NCBI RefSeq assembly: GCF_021155765.1 | Contig: NC_060112.1 | Coordinates: 24,952,001 to 25,016,000 of the forward strand | DNA length: 64,000 nucleotides | Direction of reading: 5' to 3' | Source of the DNA: Diprion similis | Taxonomy: Eukaryota > Arthropoda > Insecta > Hymenoptera > Diprionidae | Part shown: one piece after another, positions 10,127 to 23,986 of the stretch | Position numbering within the stretch: position 1 is the first letter of the stretch | Layout: every line of letters starts with the position of its first letter | Translations under genes and position numbers: made by a program | Notes under the pieces: generated by a model | The model's database searches: none | The model's input: the letters and a program-made list of their open reading frames with translations, nothing else | What the model was told of the DNA's origin: nothing

Positions 10127-13100
10127 GTGAGTCCTATAACAATGCCTGCCTATATACATATATAAATCCTGAAAATTTATTAAGGTTTGTAAACGTGTGT
10201 AGAATTATTTATTCTCTCTATGTTTTTAAATAAATAACTGTAGTATACTTTACTGTGATCGGAAAAGTGGGGGGAGTCGAAATTGATCGAGTTTTTAGCA
10301 ACAGCATAGAAACGAAATGAAGATGAGGTCTCAAGAAAAGTGTGGGAACCGGGATCATCTTGTTAATTGGTCGTCACACGCCGGGCCATTATAGCGGTGA
10401 ATAAATTTATTTAACGGTTTGATGTCTTGTTATACGTTACACGAGTAACATTTTCGTTTCCGGAATTATAATTGCAAAATTGAGAACCGTTTGGCCAGCA
10501 GCTGTGATACAAGTTTTGAATCCTATTACCTTTGGCGATTTTCAAATATAGAAACCTTTTTCTTAACTTCAAGTATAATATGGGGATGGTCAATTGGCTT
10601 TATAATTGTACGGTGATGTAACTTTAGTTGATCGATAATTCAATTAACAGAGAAGATACGGAGAAGTGTAAAATTTCATCTTATTCCGTTTTTCAAATAT
10701 ACAATTACATATTTAATCTCGAGACTTTATACGTGGAATAATTTAACTTGTGGCCGACAAACGTGAAATGAATTTATTCTACTTGCTTACGATTGTCGTT
10801 ACACAACGAGATATGACAGAAAAAAAATTTCAACCTGCATTCGGCGTATCATTGAAAAAGAAAAAAGAAAAAGAGAAAGTTGATTTTACTACTTTTTTCC
10901 GGGCAAAAATCAGACTGCGTTTTATAAATAAAAGAGAATTTTTTTCATGGCATTAATATTTTCAAGAAAGTATAGCAAAGGATGATGGATCGATTCATCT
11001 TTTATAGTTATGTATTCTTCAAAAGCCACGACCTAAAGCTTACTCGACGCTCTTTTGTGTGGCTAAAAGAACCGGATGAGAAAGAACCGCTTCAATATCC
11101 GTTTATAGTCGGGTTTATAAGACTTGTTATTGAGAGAATGGATCGGGCTGCGGTAATTAGCTTGGCTCTGTCTGCCGCGTGTACCTACAGTGGGAATTAA
11201 GTATAAAATATTTTCGCCTTGAAAACAGACGTTGTAACTAACCAGCGATATCGAACATCAATACCCTCGCAATCTATACAACAATAAGTGATAAAAATCA
11301 CGTTAGCTCGAGGCGTATTTTTGGTTGTAATATAAATCCAATCGAAGTGCGGATTCAGGGTTTCTGGAACCGGCGTTTTCGTCAATCGTGTGTTCGCATG
11401 CTAATGAACTTCGGAGAAGATCGATGTCCGTGTGTCGTTTAAGCAAATGGGAGGTAAAAGTTCAAGTTCGTAGTTGAACGCAACTAATTTTTCCCTCGCA
11501 GTTACCGTCCGCGTTTAATTAATCGATGAAAAAATTATTGATTGAAATAATGGATTAGCAACGGTGATCGAAGAAGGATACTGATCGAACAATGGTTCGA
11601 TTTCGTATTCCTTAATGCAGCCGAAGACCGTCCGCCAGGGTCTTCACATCCTTGACACGAATTCAGCCGCGTTCTTCTCAAGATTTCGAATTACAGAGAA
11701 AGACAATTATTTCACCGCTATTATTATAGGGTCACGATTATCATACATCTATATACGAGAGACGATAAAGATTTCGATGAAACGGTTGTATAACGTGACA
11801 TCGCGTCCAACAAAGGAAATGCTATCCGTAGAATTAAGGAAATTACAGATTTTCAACGAGAGTTAATTTCAGGCAAGCTGAAATTATTTAAAAAAGTTAT
11901 GCAACGTAATGAGAAATGAAAACAGTGTTTTTAATAACGTTAATTAAAATATATGTTACTTCATTTTACAGTATTTAACCTATTCGATCGGCAGAACCGG
12001 TCACAGTGTATGAATAATTATAAGGAAGGAATCGAGCGTGAAGTAGAATTCGTAATTGATCACCTAAGCCGGAATCCTGTAATATGATTGCACGAATTAG
12101 TTTATTGAAAGATCTGAAAACTGCTGTATGAGTTGGGTATAAATCGATTGTTACCTCATGCATAATTTCATTTCTGTATACATACATACATATATTGTCT
12201 CGGGATAATTTATAATTTATTGACGCCTTGAATGTAAATAATGAATTCATGTGCATATAGGCATACATTACCTGAAATCATTTTATTTATATTATTCGTG
12301 TGACGAGTCACTCGTGAACACGCAATTTCTGTGTGAGCAAATCGATCGTTTACGGTTTGTATTTTTGCACAATACAAGGTGCGAATTGAAAGCTACAAAA
12401 AGGTTGTACTTCTATAAAATAATTCCATGATTTTTCCACAAAATTGTATATAAAAACTGTAAATTTGTAATCTTTATGTTACTCAAAGCGCCCTAATGGC
12501 CCCGATATTCAATTGAGTCAGGTGCACACCGAACTTGTACAAATATTATGTAGACGCGTATCTATGTTATAGCTATAAATTTCACGATAAATTACAACGT
12601 CGATATTATACCTTGCATAAGGAATTGAAAGGGAAAAAAAGCAGACTTAAAAACGTAAAAATAAAAATAAGTAATAATTATCAACAACGTAATCGAGAAT
12701 AAGTTGAATACTTGCAATGGAGAAACAGGAGCACATTTTTATTATTATTATTAAACGAAAAATTACAATACACAATAATTTAAAACAGCCGTACAATACA
12801 ATACATCGGAGATTCTTGTGTAGTTTCGGCATATGTGTACGTGCATTTGTACGTATATAGCTTGTCAAGTCTAAAACGCCCGACAAGTACATGCTAATAA
12901 TATTGACAAATATTTGTACAAGTGTTACTATATACCGATACGAAAAAAAAATAAAAATAAATTACTAACGTAGCAGCGACTTAATTTTACATAATTTGTA
13001 TCGTTGTTACAGCAGGATAAACGATTTAAAAAAAATTCTGACGCACTAGAATTATCATTGTAGTAATAAAATTTGCACGCGTAATTATTACGTTAAAATT

Positions 13101-13304
13101 GAGTTTGAATAGAGACGAAGAAGGAAACGCGTAGAAAAAATAATTTGATGGTTTAAAAATAAACTTAGATAGCAAAACGTATGTACTATAAATAAATAAA
13201 TAAATGAACAAATATATAGATGTAATCGTGCATTCACTCGGATCTTAAGGAGATTGAACGAGCCGAGGGAAACGGACAGTTTTTTCCTTCATTTTCATTT
13301 ATCA
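10127..13304. other. AT-rich stretch without recognised genes
   Basis: Only short random frames on both strands, several of them low-complexity (Lys-rich at 10750-10950). No RNA gene or long repeat found. Could be intron of a plus-strand gene that includes the exon at 10050. Confidence 0.35.
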
Positions 13305-13535
13305 TCAGCGTCTCTTCCTTTTGGCGGCTCGTTTGCAGGCTTCTTGTCTCGCCTTCAGTATGTAGCGGTATCTTTTCTTCTCCGACATACGACGCCACTG
13401 GTTGGTTGCCATTTTGCGTAGTTTTGACTTGGTGAGGTTCCGTTTTCGCCGGCTGAGTAGCGCCATGAAGAGAAGAAACGGATTTGTCTGATGAACCGAC
13501 AGTTTCTTACAGCCCGCTTCGTTCCGGGATTTCAT
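13305..13535 (-). CDS. Protamine-like MST-HMG-box sperm chromatin protein
   Basis: Single-exon, 76-aa, very basic protein. Residues of about 18-62 form a divergent HMG box of the insect MST-HMG type (Mst35B/Mst77F/Prtl99C group): NPFLLFMALL, then LTKSKLRKMATNQW, then MSEKKRYRYI, with the expected N-x-(F/Y)-L, A-x3-W and K-x-R-Y spacing. The tail is RAAKRKRR. Such proteins replace histones in sperm nuclei. ATG 13535 is the first start; an in-frame TAA lies about 60 bases upstream. TGA at 13305-13307 ends it. Male-germline expression is inferred from the family, not seen here. An alternative is a generic DNA-binding HMG fragment or a ribosomal-like basic peptide. Confidence 0.6.
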   Translation of the reverse strand: MKSRNEAGCKKLSVHQTNPFLLFMALLSRRKRNLTKSKLRKMATNQWRRMSEKKRYRYILKARQEACKRAAKRKRR

Positions 13536-14690
13536 GATCGTTCTTCGCCGATCGGGATTACGTGAGACGATTTTTATTCCTCTTGTATATTACTTTCGCA
13601 ATTTTTCGGTATTACAGTAACGAAAAATCGATACGGGTTACAAAAATTTCGGAAATTATGGCAGCTAGCTAATTATGTCCGATGGGTACAAAAATTATAA
13701 ACAAATCACCGTCGCTGAATAAATATGCATCGATTCTCAATCGATTGATTTTCGCAAAGAATCGATGACGCTTTTTTCGCCGGAAGCTTCGCTGCATTCA
13801 CGCAAGCAATGCGTCAAATCAATACACAAATTGATAACAAACAAGAGTAAAATTTCTATGCAATAATTCGACGATAGAAATTGTTTAAAAAAATTGCAAA
13901 CCTTTTCATAAGTTTGGTATTTGTTCTTTTCGGAACCTCGTGTAGAAAAATATTCCATTTCTCTTTCGTATCTTATTTTCAAATTCCCTTATTGCGACGC
14001 AATTCTTATTTGCGACGAGATTTCTCGTTTCTGCCGCGTCACTTCGTTCAATTATTCCGCACAATTTCTTACCCTTCGATATCGATTAACCGCGACCCTC
14101 TTAGCAATTGACCCGTGACCCGTGACCCTTAAAGCTTGATAGTCACTACTTGATGCCCAACTTTCATCAAATTTTATTGAGGCATTACCTCACCGTAAAA
14201 TTTGTCAGGACTAATAAGGACAGACTATTTTACCAAAGAAAATTGGTACCTCTCAGAACGAATTTATCGAGCTTTCTAAAGAGTTTTAGACAGCGTTTTT
14301 GCCTGTCCTTATGAATCTTACGACACTTTAAGATACAGTTTTCGAGATTGCGGAGTGATTCCAAAGAATTTCGGTTATAATATGGCTGAATTGAAGCTGT
14401 TCAGCAAGCAAAATCATACCAAAAACATTAGAATCTGATCAAAAGTATTAAAGTGGATTCACTTTGACAATTTAAGTGTAAAACCTTTTATCGAATCGTT
14501 AACAATATTGAAGACCTTGTTATTTGAATATTTTACCATTCATGTCCACCATCACAGGCGCAGATGTTTCTCTCCCATACTAATTTCGAGTTCCTCTTCA
14601 ATGAAATTCTGCATCAAATCACACCCGTGAGATCAACCGCACGCTTTTAACATTCTCGTCCTCATGTACCAAGCATCGTCTACCAACCCC
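13536..14690. other. Intergenic, no gene seen
   Basis: Short frames only. The two overlapping plus-strand frames near 13881-14118 are Phe/Ser-rich and look random. No repeats noted. Confidence 0.4.
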
Positions 14691-14860
14691 TTGACACGAT
14701 GCTCTCCCTAAAATCGGGTGCCCTCTCCATATAAGGGAAACCTTCGGGTTTGCGAAGCGCAGCCCCTCTTCGTCGGGGAGAACACCCGAGGTCAAACGAC
14801 TGCCGGAGTGCTTTGGGGCCAACTTCCGGCTCTGGAGTAGTTGGAACCGCCAATTTGGAT
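14690..14860 (+). other. GC-rich hairpin-dense island, possible structured RNA
   Basis: Several complementary arms lie in 170 bases. ACCTTCGGGT (14740-14749) pairs with ACCCGAGGT (14784-14792) around two smaller hairpins, one with CCCC/GGGG arms near 14763-14778. GCCGGA pairs with TCCGGC, and CCAACT with AGTTGG, between about 14800 and 14845. The flanks are AT-rich. Long minus-strand frames cross it, but they lack protein-like character. It could be a non-coding RNA, a SINE fragment or chance. Confidence 0.3.
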
Positions 14861-15139
14861 GTTCTACACACGTCGAGTGGTCTGCAGGAGAGAAGCTGAA
14901 TCTGAATCTGTAAAATATCATGCTTTGCTCCCACGAAGACGGCGTCATCGACCACCACGGTCCTCTCCTTCTTTGTTTTCCTCTCTCTCTCTTTCTCTCT
15001 CCCTCTGCCTTTGGCCTCTCGCTTTCACACCGGATCACCTTGGTCGTCGGAGTTCCAGCTCGAACTCGGAACCCGCGAATCGCCTTGCCTACGAGGCTGT
15101 GGGTACCTATATCGATACAACTTGTAACTAACCAGCCCC

Positions 15140-18100
15140 GGTCCTAGACGCAACGTCGCCTCGAGCAATGAAGTTATTACCTGACCTTGCGCAGAGTCGA
15201 AAAATACACCAGATGAGAATCACGCTCGATTGACAGTCCGCACTTTGGGGGAAACCCTCGAGGCTAATCTACGCCTATTTTTGTGGTCAACGCTCGATCA
15301 CGGGATTAGTTACACTAATTGTAAGACTATATTTTAACTAATGGCGGACGATGTAGATGTTGTTCAAATCACGTTGCAGTTGTTTCATCGGGTGGGAACT
15401 GCTTCAATCGTTCTGCTTCAATCAACCACCGTATACACATCATCGGTCATCGACCGTAATCACATTGATAATTAACGTACCTGTAACGAGTTTTTGACAT
15501 CAAAATTGCTAAGTAATTGTCGTAAAGTTTCCAGAGCTGAACGTTGGCCTGATTCAAATGGTCAGGGTCTCTGAATCCTCGGAAACGAGTAACCTTCTGT
15601 AATTTATAAAAGTAGCGAAAATTTCCATACAATTCATGACGACGACGTGGTCCTGATGGTGAAAAAAGAGCGATTCGGTTCTTTTGAAATTCGGAGCTTT
15701 TCGTCCGAACAAGATAGTGAAGAGAAGGTGTATATGATTACTACCTGCATTGAAGTATGACGTCACAGTAATGATTGACGAATACGTCGTGTTGATAACT
15801 TACTTCACTTACTTTATTCGTGATTCACGCGAGATCGTCGTCATTGTTGTTGCTTTGGTTCCGTTGTTTTTGTTGCGCGAACCGTGAATGCTGATTAATT
15901 CCTTCCACAAGTATGAAGCTGCTATACGATGAAAGGCACAGGCGTGCAGAATATGAATAGTAGGTGTAGGTATTGGTTGCTAGGTACGTGGAACTTGCAG
16001 AATGGTCAATTTCGCGTGACTCATGCTGTTTGTATTACAGGTAGGCTCCCAAATGTCAGTTAAACGATAAAATTTGTTTCAAAGTACAGCGCGGTTGCAT
16101 AAAGATCGGCTTTTCTCGATAATCTGACGATCGTTCGGAAAGAACTTAAATCTTGAAGTGCAGTTTCTTTTTTGTCAATCTCGTGACGAACTATATACTT
16201 TTTTTCACTATTACAACGTTCGTAAAAACCATTTCTTCTTCTTTTGAGAATTTCATTTGGGTTTTGCTGACAACTTTCACCCTGGCGACAAGTGACAAAT
16301 TAAAGAAAAAACAAAAAAAAAAAAAAAACAGTACCAACACTCACTGTATGACATTTGTTTCAAGAGTGGTCGACACTTTTGTCAAACATAAATTTCCAGC
16401 ATCTTCCAGTTTTACGATTGATATGACTAGTCGAAATTGTATTTCGTGCCACGTTTATGGTCTTGTGTCGAAAATATGAGGTAAATACCGAGATCCTCAA
16501 GGTGTAATTCTGCAGGTCGATTCTTTTGGAGAAGACCACCTCGTCTGTTTCTTATCCACATGTACATGTATCTAAATTCAAGCACCATGTAGGTGTATTC
16601 GTACCATGGACAGTGACTCGTGACGTCACTTGCGGCCGGACGAAGAAGTCAGGTCGATGCAACCAGGCAAGCAGCTTAGGAAAAGGAAAAATGAAAAAGG
16701 AGGCGGAGGTGGAGGAGGAGGAGGATGGCGGAGCCAAGCTGAAGCGGGAAGCTCTGCAGAGGCTAGATCGTCTAAAGTGTATAAAATATTCAGAAACAAG
16801 CCAGCGGAACAAAGAGAAACCGAGCCGCGCCGGACACGATATCTTGGGTAACGAAATCGTTTCGTAACACCCACGCCAAATACACTCTACTTATCCGCTT
16901 ACCCGTGCCCGTGTCGCTACATATCTATATACCGTACGTATCTATCATCTGTAAGTCCATATCCATTCACATATTGACATGTATACCAGTCCTCTTATCG
17001 ATATCGTTCGCTGCAGCCTCTGAGAAAACTCAGAGGTTCTTTGCGTTATCGAGCATACAGACATGATTGAAGTTTGGGATAGTTCGTCGAACGATTTCTT
17101 TCTTTTTTTTTCATTTCTTTTCAATTTTACATCACATTTTTCTTGTATCTTGACGAATGTCGATTCGTCGGAAAAGAAATGTTCGATTCGCGGCTGGCTA
17201 CGACGGTGACTTTAGAACTCCTTGAGACGATGTTGCAGATGTGAGCAAGTTGATTTTTCGCAACTCCACCAAGACTCTCAGGTCTTGTACCGTTCCTATC
17301 AATATATATAGTATTCTCATATTCTCTATGTTCACGTCACATTGTGTAATGGGCTTAACCGTACCTGGTGGCTTGCTCCTACTCCGCGTCGTTATGAGTC
17401 CCATGCATGTGCACAGTATGCCACTAAGGATGTAGCAGTGGCTTCTGATGTATGGATTGCAGCGGTTCGACCACGGGGTCGCTGGAGATGAAAGTCGGGT
17501 GCTGCTGCAACGGGAGTCGGTCTTCGCGTTTTGAGCCCAGGTTGTCTAACGGTCCACACAGCGTCCAATGTCAACGTAAAACAACGAGGGATCGACTCCT
17601 CTTCTCGGATTTCAGTGTAGGTACCGAGGCTCGTTAGCAGGTGTAGCAGAGTAGACTTTGATCAAGTAATATCCACAGTTCCGTCGGTCAATCAGCGACA
17701 AAGTTTCTACTCGCTGTCGGAAATGGATTGCGTCCAAGTCGAAATGTACAAACTGATAGGTAGCTGCTTATTCCTTCTTGCAATGCCATGATTATAGCAC
17801 TGAGAAGAGGAAGAAGAACTGCAAGTGATCACCTCTCTCGTGGGAAATACCGAAACATTAAACCAACTTCATTCTTAGGACACCACGGCAAAGTTACTAC
17901 TTACTCGAACATAATAAGCGATGTGCATCGGTGAGCAACTTCACTCGGGTCACTAAACTGTCTTAGGTATGTATAATCGTTCTAGGTACCTACCAATTAC
18001 TGTAGTTCCCAATCAGACGGTCGCAGCCATTGTCAGTAATGGACAAATCGTAATCTGAATCGACATCGTATAAGCGAGTTGCTTGTTGGTTGGAGTTTCG

Positions 18101-20850
18101 GACTTGTTGTCGCTGTCAATGCATCGTCGAGTTACTTACACCAGTCAACCGATCAACAAACGATCGAAGATGAAAAAACTAAATGTACTTACACAATGAA
18201 GAAAAAGAGCTCTTTTTTGTTAAGAGACGCTTCGCCTCTCGTCAGGTGGAACGATTTATGATACGATATACACTTTGAATAATACACGACGTGGAATAAT
18301 CGCCATTGCCACACTGCCATCCCAATTCCGTGCCGTTGAACGCAGTTCAAGGATCAAGGTTCATCAGGAGGATCCACGTCCGACGAATACATTACTATAT
18401 GTATAGGCAATTCCGCACTTTATAGGTATAATGCCTGATAATATAATTGCGAGGCCAATTTGCAATTCTTGTAATTAGACGGGAGCCAATACGCGGGATG
18501 TGTTTTTTCTGTACGAAGGAATAGTCATCAGTCGACTTCCGTGCTTGAATACGACCTTCCTTGCACTGTGCTAGAGAACTTCCCTGCCTTGTTAGGATCC
18601 CTGAAGATCGCGTGCGCGTTTACGTAACAGCAGAACGGTAATTGGAAGCAGCAAATCATTCGGCTCCGAATCGCCGCGTTTCCTTATTCCTCGTGACTTA
18701 TGCTGATGAGTTAGACCAGAGTGAAACACGGAGCATCCGAAAGCTCATATCTGCCGGAAGAGGTTAGGTTCAGTTGGTTGGTCACGTTTGCACGTTGTAT
18801 CTACTTGATAGGTGCACTGCGTGATTTCGTTGTATAAATATCTATGCCACGTTCCGCTCTATTGGTAATGAAATCTCCACGTCCAATCCAGCGAGGTATA
18901 CGCGGTGGTTTCTCGTGACAATTATACAATGCTTGCCTCGACGCTCGTGACAAGCTGAGAAGCAAGGCCGAGGTAGAAAATCTGCCAATAAGAAGTTTAG
19001 AAACTATCTCAACATGTAACTTAGAATTGTAAGTTGATCGTGATGTGATGTAAGGTACCTAAGTGTACCATGAAGTTATCGACACGTTTAGACCCAATTA
19101 CTCGCCCTTTTATTTTCCAAAATTATAAATTTACGATACAAATTATGAATTCCTCGATGACTAAAAACAATTGCTAGAGAGTTAGACACTGCAAATTTAG
19201 TTTTTGATCATTTGGGACAAACTCAATAACTGGTACCTACACTAACCTTAAACATAATTCATGCTCTACCCAAGTCCTGTCTAACTGAATTACCTCACAA
19301 TCAGCCCAAGTTGTACTCCACCGTGCAGCTGTGTAACCTGTATTACTATCGTTGCGGGTTCTTGGGGCCTAGCCTGATGGTATTCAATGGTTCAACATCG
19401 TACTCGCGCGCTCGTCTATGTATGATGTGATATTGACTTAATATGGTTCTAAAGGTAACAAAACGACAGTACCTATAACCGATGACAAAAAGTCATCTTG
19501 TGATTTCGCAACGGTATTTTTTTCTCTGTTGACACGGTATTGGTATGTAACGTATGTACCTGTAAGGTAGGTACGCAACCAAGAGTGGTGCGGATAATAC
19601 GGAAGATATTTCTTTGTAACATGCCATGCGTGCACCATTCATGTGGGCACATTAGAGACTTCCACGCATACCTATCATGCAGATGTATTTTGAGGTTGTG
19701 TTTAAACCCGATATAGGTATACATACCTATATGCACGGCTCACAATGACGCGTGTACTTTGAAACCTACGACGAAAATATTCAGCGTTAAGTTTACGACA
19801 CAAATTTCACAAGCGTCGGATGCACAAAATTTCTTTCCGGTGCTAAACGGCGGCCATTTTTAATACACCGGATTACAATGTTTATTTGGTATTTGTGCAG
19901 TGGAGGAAGCTAATTGTAAGCCGATCTATACCGTGCTACACGAAATCTATTGCGACAAAGGATTCTAGTTGATTTTTTTTTTTTTTTTTACTAACCGCTT
20001 CGATGAGCTCGAAATTTTCAATTTACACGATCGAATTGCGGTACCCGTCACCTGCCGCAGTTATAGGCAGCCAACTTTGAATGATCAGCAGCTGAACTGA
20101 AACTGCTGGACAATTATGGTCCCTTAAATAGATTTGTTCATTCGTTATAAGACGAAAATTATATTCACACCAATTTTACGCTCTGCGGGATCGATTTTCG
20201 AGTTCAGAAAACTTGCAAGAAGTTGGATATAAACGAATGCGTGTAAAATAAACTGGCCATTTTTTTTTCGTTCTTTCTTTTTTGTGGAACTAAAACTTAA
20301 AAACAAGAGAATAAAAAATAATTATAGTTTAGAAAGTTAATGATCATTGTTAAGATCGTATCAGTTACTGTTAGTCTTTGACGATCTTGAAGCGAAACAT
20401 CGCGTATAAAAAGCCTGAAAAATTATATAACACAATGGAGACAAAAATTTCGTACTAAAGTTATTCGCTACTATGATTTTTTTTATCAAGATAAGACCAG
20501 GTAATTGTCGAAATAAAAATAAAAAATGCGAAAAATACGAATTTAAGGAAATCCATACGAACTGTATACGAATATGCAAGTACGTTACATTAACCTGTTT
20601 AACTTAAGAGAAGATGCTTTTCACCTTTAAACTTCCTGGGACAGTTTGAAATTACGCTAGGATAGTTATATAGAGCTCGTTCAAGCCTCCCGCTTTCGCA
20701 TTTGGGAATTACATATATGCAACTGTACTGTCTCTTGACCACATAAAATTCAAGTGACGAGTTTACGACGGTGAAATGGCACGTTAGAATACTGAGTACT
20801 GTACCTATCATTATCTGATATATCTACTTCGTTCGACTAATATGTAAGAA
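15140..20850. other. Long non-coding stretch
   Basis: No frame I would defend as a gene. 16680-16850 holds a GGA-rich run and a frame rich in Lys/Glu that ends at a GG|GTAACG donor-like site, so an untranslated exon is possible. Otherwise it holds AT-rich sequence and simple runs only. Confidence 0.3.
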
Positions 20851-20851
20851 G

Positions 20852-20852
<1 letters not shown>

Positions 20853-20882
<30 letters not shown>

Positions 20883-20883
20883 T
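20853..20883. repeat. (GA)n microsatellite
   Basis: About 14 uninterrupted GA units following AAACA. Confidence 0.9.
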
Positions 20884-23608
20884 AGTCATCGAAGCTGACG
20901 ACGGGAAACTCTTATCTCGTTTAGCCTAAATCTATTAAAATCGTTCACAACAACGTGCGGAAATTATTTGATTTCAAAGCAATTTGAGAACACTTAAATT
21001 GTACATCAAATTAGCAAAAAGTGATGGAATTATCGAATGATTGACATAATTTTGAGGGAAAAAAAACATCGGAGGGCCAGTACCGTTCATGACCGGACAA
21101 ATTTGTCAGTCTAATGGACAAGATGATGACTCGAAAAAAAGTGTAATAAAGAATAAATAAATGAATAAATAAATGCTGCCAGACCATTATCGAATAATAA
21201 ACGTAGCAGGAGAGCCGGTTCTCTCTTGCATTGTGCGAGATTACATCGCGCGTTACACATTTTTATATAAAACTGGCCGACGTTAACAATATTATATGTA
21301 TACCTAGCGCGCATTGAGGTCACTTGGCGAAAAAAAAAATTACTCCGTCTATCTGGGGAAGTTTCTCTCCTCTGAAAGAACTTCTACTCGCATCAACCTG
21401 CGCATAGGATAAAAGGGAATAGATCCAGATTACATTTAGAGTCACGCGTATTATGTATCGGCAAAAATGTTGCGATATCTTAATTGCAACTATGATAATA
21501 ATTGCGCAATGTTCAACAACGCTGTAAAACTTGAGCGATGATTCGTCTGACACGTTTAATTAGGATTATATTAATTACACGAATACATTTGCTGAATAGT
21601 GAATACTGTGTATAAAAAAAAAATTTGGTGAAAAATAGTTGCGAACATTGGAATGAATTAATCAGTAATCAGCGAGGTTGAATCCTTCTTGACTTGAATC
21701 AAAGGTTGAACATGTACAACCTATATCTTCTTTTTATATTTCCCACAATAAATCATCGTTCAGTGCTTTTTTTCATCGCATGTCAAGTCAAGGCCTGCAA
21801 GTAGAAAAGTTCGCAGTTATCTTTGTGCGCTTGAAGTAATCTTGTGAAAATTACCGAAACGTGTTGAGTGGCGGGTATCGGGTTCATTACATAGTTACAT
21901 ACATACCTATAACGCTACTCACTGTTCTCGCCAACAATTTTAAGAACATTAGCAATTTTTTGTAAATACTCCGGCCTATTTAACTTCCCGAGTTTCACGC
22001 TCATCTTTGTTCCGTATAATTCCTGACCAATTACAGCATCATATGTCCCGTTGAAAGCAGTGCATGAAGGCTAGAATATTATATATATATAAATCGTTCG
22101 TTATATTGCCGCTCGTTATATACCCGCGATTAATTCTACTCTTTACTCGCTTCGATAAGAAAAAGAAATCCGCGATTGTTTTCTTACCTGCGCCTCTTAT
22201 ACTCTGTTATCTATTTCTCTTGTACCTACTTGAGGTTTCTACAGACTATAAATTTGTCGCTGAAAACCTACAATCCACACTTTTCTTTTACTCTTACGTA
22301 ACGATTAGCTCGCGCTGAGTTTCTGCTCGGCGTAGCGTATAGAGTGATTATTAAACTTTAATACGAGGAGACCTGCAGCCGTTATCCGCCTCTTCGTCCA
22401 TCTTGCTATCTCAAGTGTGAGCTCTGCCCTCCGTATCATGTACTTTGCATCGTTTCCTCCAGCTCGTTCAAGTCTCCCGTTTCTTCTACTAGCCTAGTTT
22501 TAAACACAATTTACGAGACGAATTTTTACGGTGCTTGTATAATTTCTTTACAGTAAGAAAAAATTTTCATTTTCATTTTTATTTTTATTTAACAAAGGGC
22601 AGCTACAATCGATCACCCGAAGTATATCGGAGATGACGTATCAATTTTTTATCCACTTTGGAAGTCTGGCTGGCCGGTCGCTGATCGTTTCATGTAACTA
22701 TATCAATTCTTGCTCGATGATCGTAACGAGCACGCGAGAAGTGCAATAAGTAAAACATTTAGTCCTTTTGTGTCGAACGTGAAACCGGATCAATTTAGTA
22801 TAGTAATCGATCAATTTTTAAATCCGACTTACACACATGAAAAAAGATAGATACAGTATATATGCTTCAGGAGGAATCCATACTTTATTATAGTTAGTAT
22901 AAGTATTTTTACTGTTTGCTAAACTCTAATGTCGTATGAGAAATCACAATTTCAAAATTTTATGCTATTCATAAAATGCGGACGTCTCCTTTTTTCTCTC
23001 TGTTATAGAGGTGTTAAACTTAAACGGTGCCATTTTGTTTTACAGCATAAGTACTTGATCGTCGAGTTTTTATGCCGTAGCAAAGCGAGATATCGTCATA
23101 ATATGTGGAGATGGTATAAACTTGCGGTCATTTATTTCCTGCTGGATATAAGTTACAGCTAACAATTGTTGCATGTACATACACACAAGATGTTTACGTA
23201 ACATAGTAACAATATTTTTTTTTCGTAAGTATATGTAACGTTATACAGTGACTTCATCTAACCAGAATATACACAAGCGATGACAGTAAATCGTAAATAT
23301 GAATCTGCAAAAGAGCGTGTAACGCAATAAGCTGTAGTTTTTATGAAAATTATTCTGTTATATATATCACGTAGAAACTTCAGACGAGATAATTCACAAT
23401 AATGCGAGAGAAGTGGAGAAAGGTAGAAACAGACGTCTAGATGCAACACGCGACACGCAATTTCTATCGCATCCGACAAACAGCACACAATGCTGCTTGA
23501 CTGATATCGAAAATCGAAGTAAAGCATTCAGCGCACTTCCTGCAGACTTGATTAGACAAAACGAACCCTGCAACTGCGTGTAACAATCAACCTCAAGATG
23601 AGAGATGT

Positions 23609-23986
23609 ATGGGAGGGTGGGGCAAAGTGGACCCCTTAAAAAAATAATGCTTAAAATCAGAATAAAATGTTTACTTTTCATATGAACAATAACGTTAAAT
23701 TATTATCTAGCTTTCTCGAGAAGAAGTAACCATAAATTTAAGTTGTGAAAATTATTTGACTTTGACGAGTTGGGAGTGAAGCACAACTTCAAACGTTTCG
23801 CGTTATGAGGTGTGCAATTATTACTTGAGTAAATGATTTTCGATTAATTCATATTTAATAAATAGTCCAGGTGGTTAATTTTATCCCTTGTTATTTAAAA
23901 AATATCAGGGGGCCCATTTTGCCCCCAAATTTTTTGAGATATCAAAAATTTTAAAGTCCCCACTTTGCTCCACTCTCATCCCCTAT
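23609..23986. mobile_element. Putative MITE with GGGGCAAAGTGG-type ends
   Basis: The left end reads GGGAGGGTGGGGCAAAGTGG (23611-23630). The right end, reversed, reads GATGAGAGTGGAGCAAAGTGG. An inner pair of GGGG/CCCC blocks next to T/A runs also mirrors (ACCCCTTAAAAAAATA versus TTAAAAAATATCAGGGGGCC). The unit is about 375 bp with no coding frame. Target-site duplication is unclear. Confidence 0.5.

Noticed and set aside
14619..15038. 139-aa minus-strand frame
   Set aside because: Overlaps other long frames on both strands in a GC-rich, hairpin-dense, CT-repeat region; a composition effect is more likely.
16526..16867. 113-aa Lys/Glu-rich plus-strand frame
   Set aside because: Driven by a GGA/GAG repeat with equally long frames on the other strand and no acceptor support.
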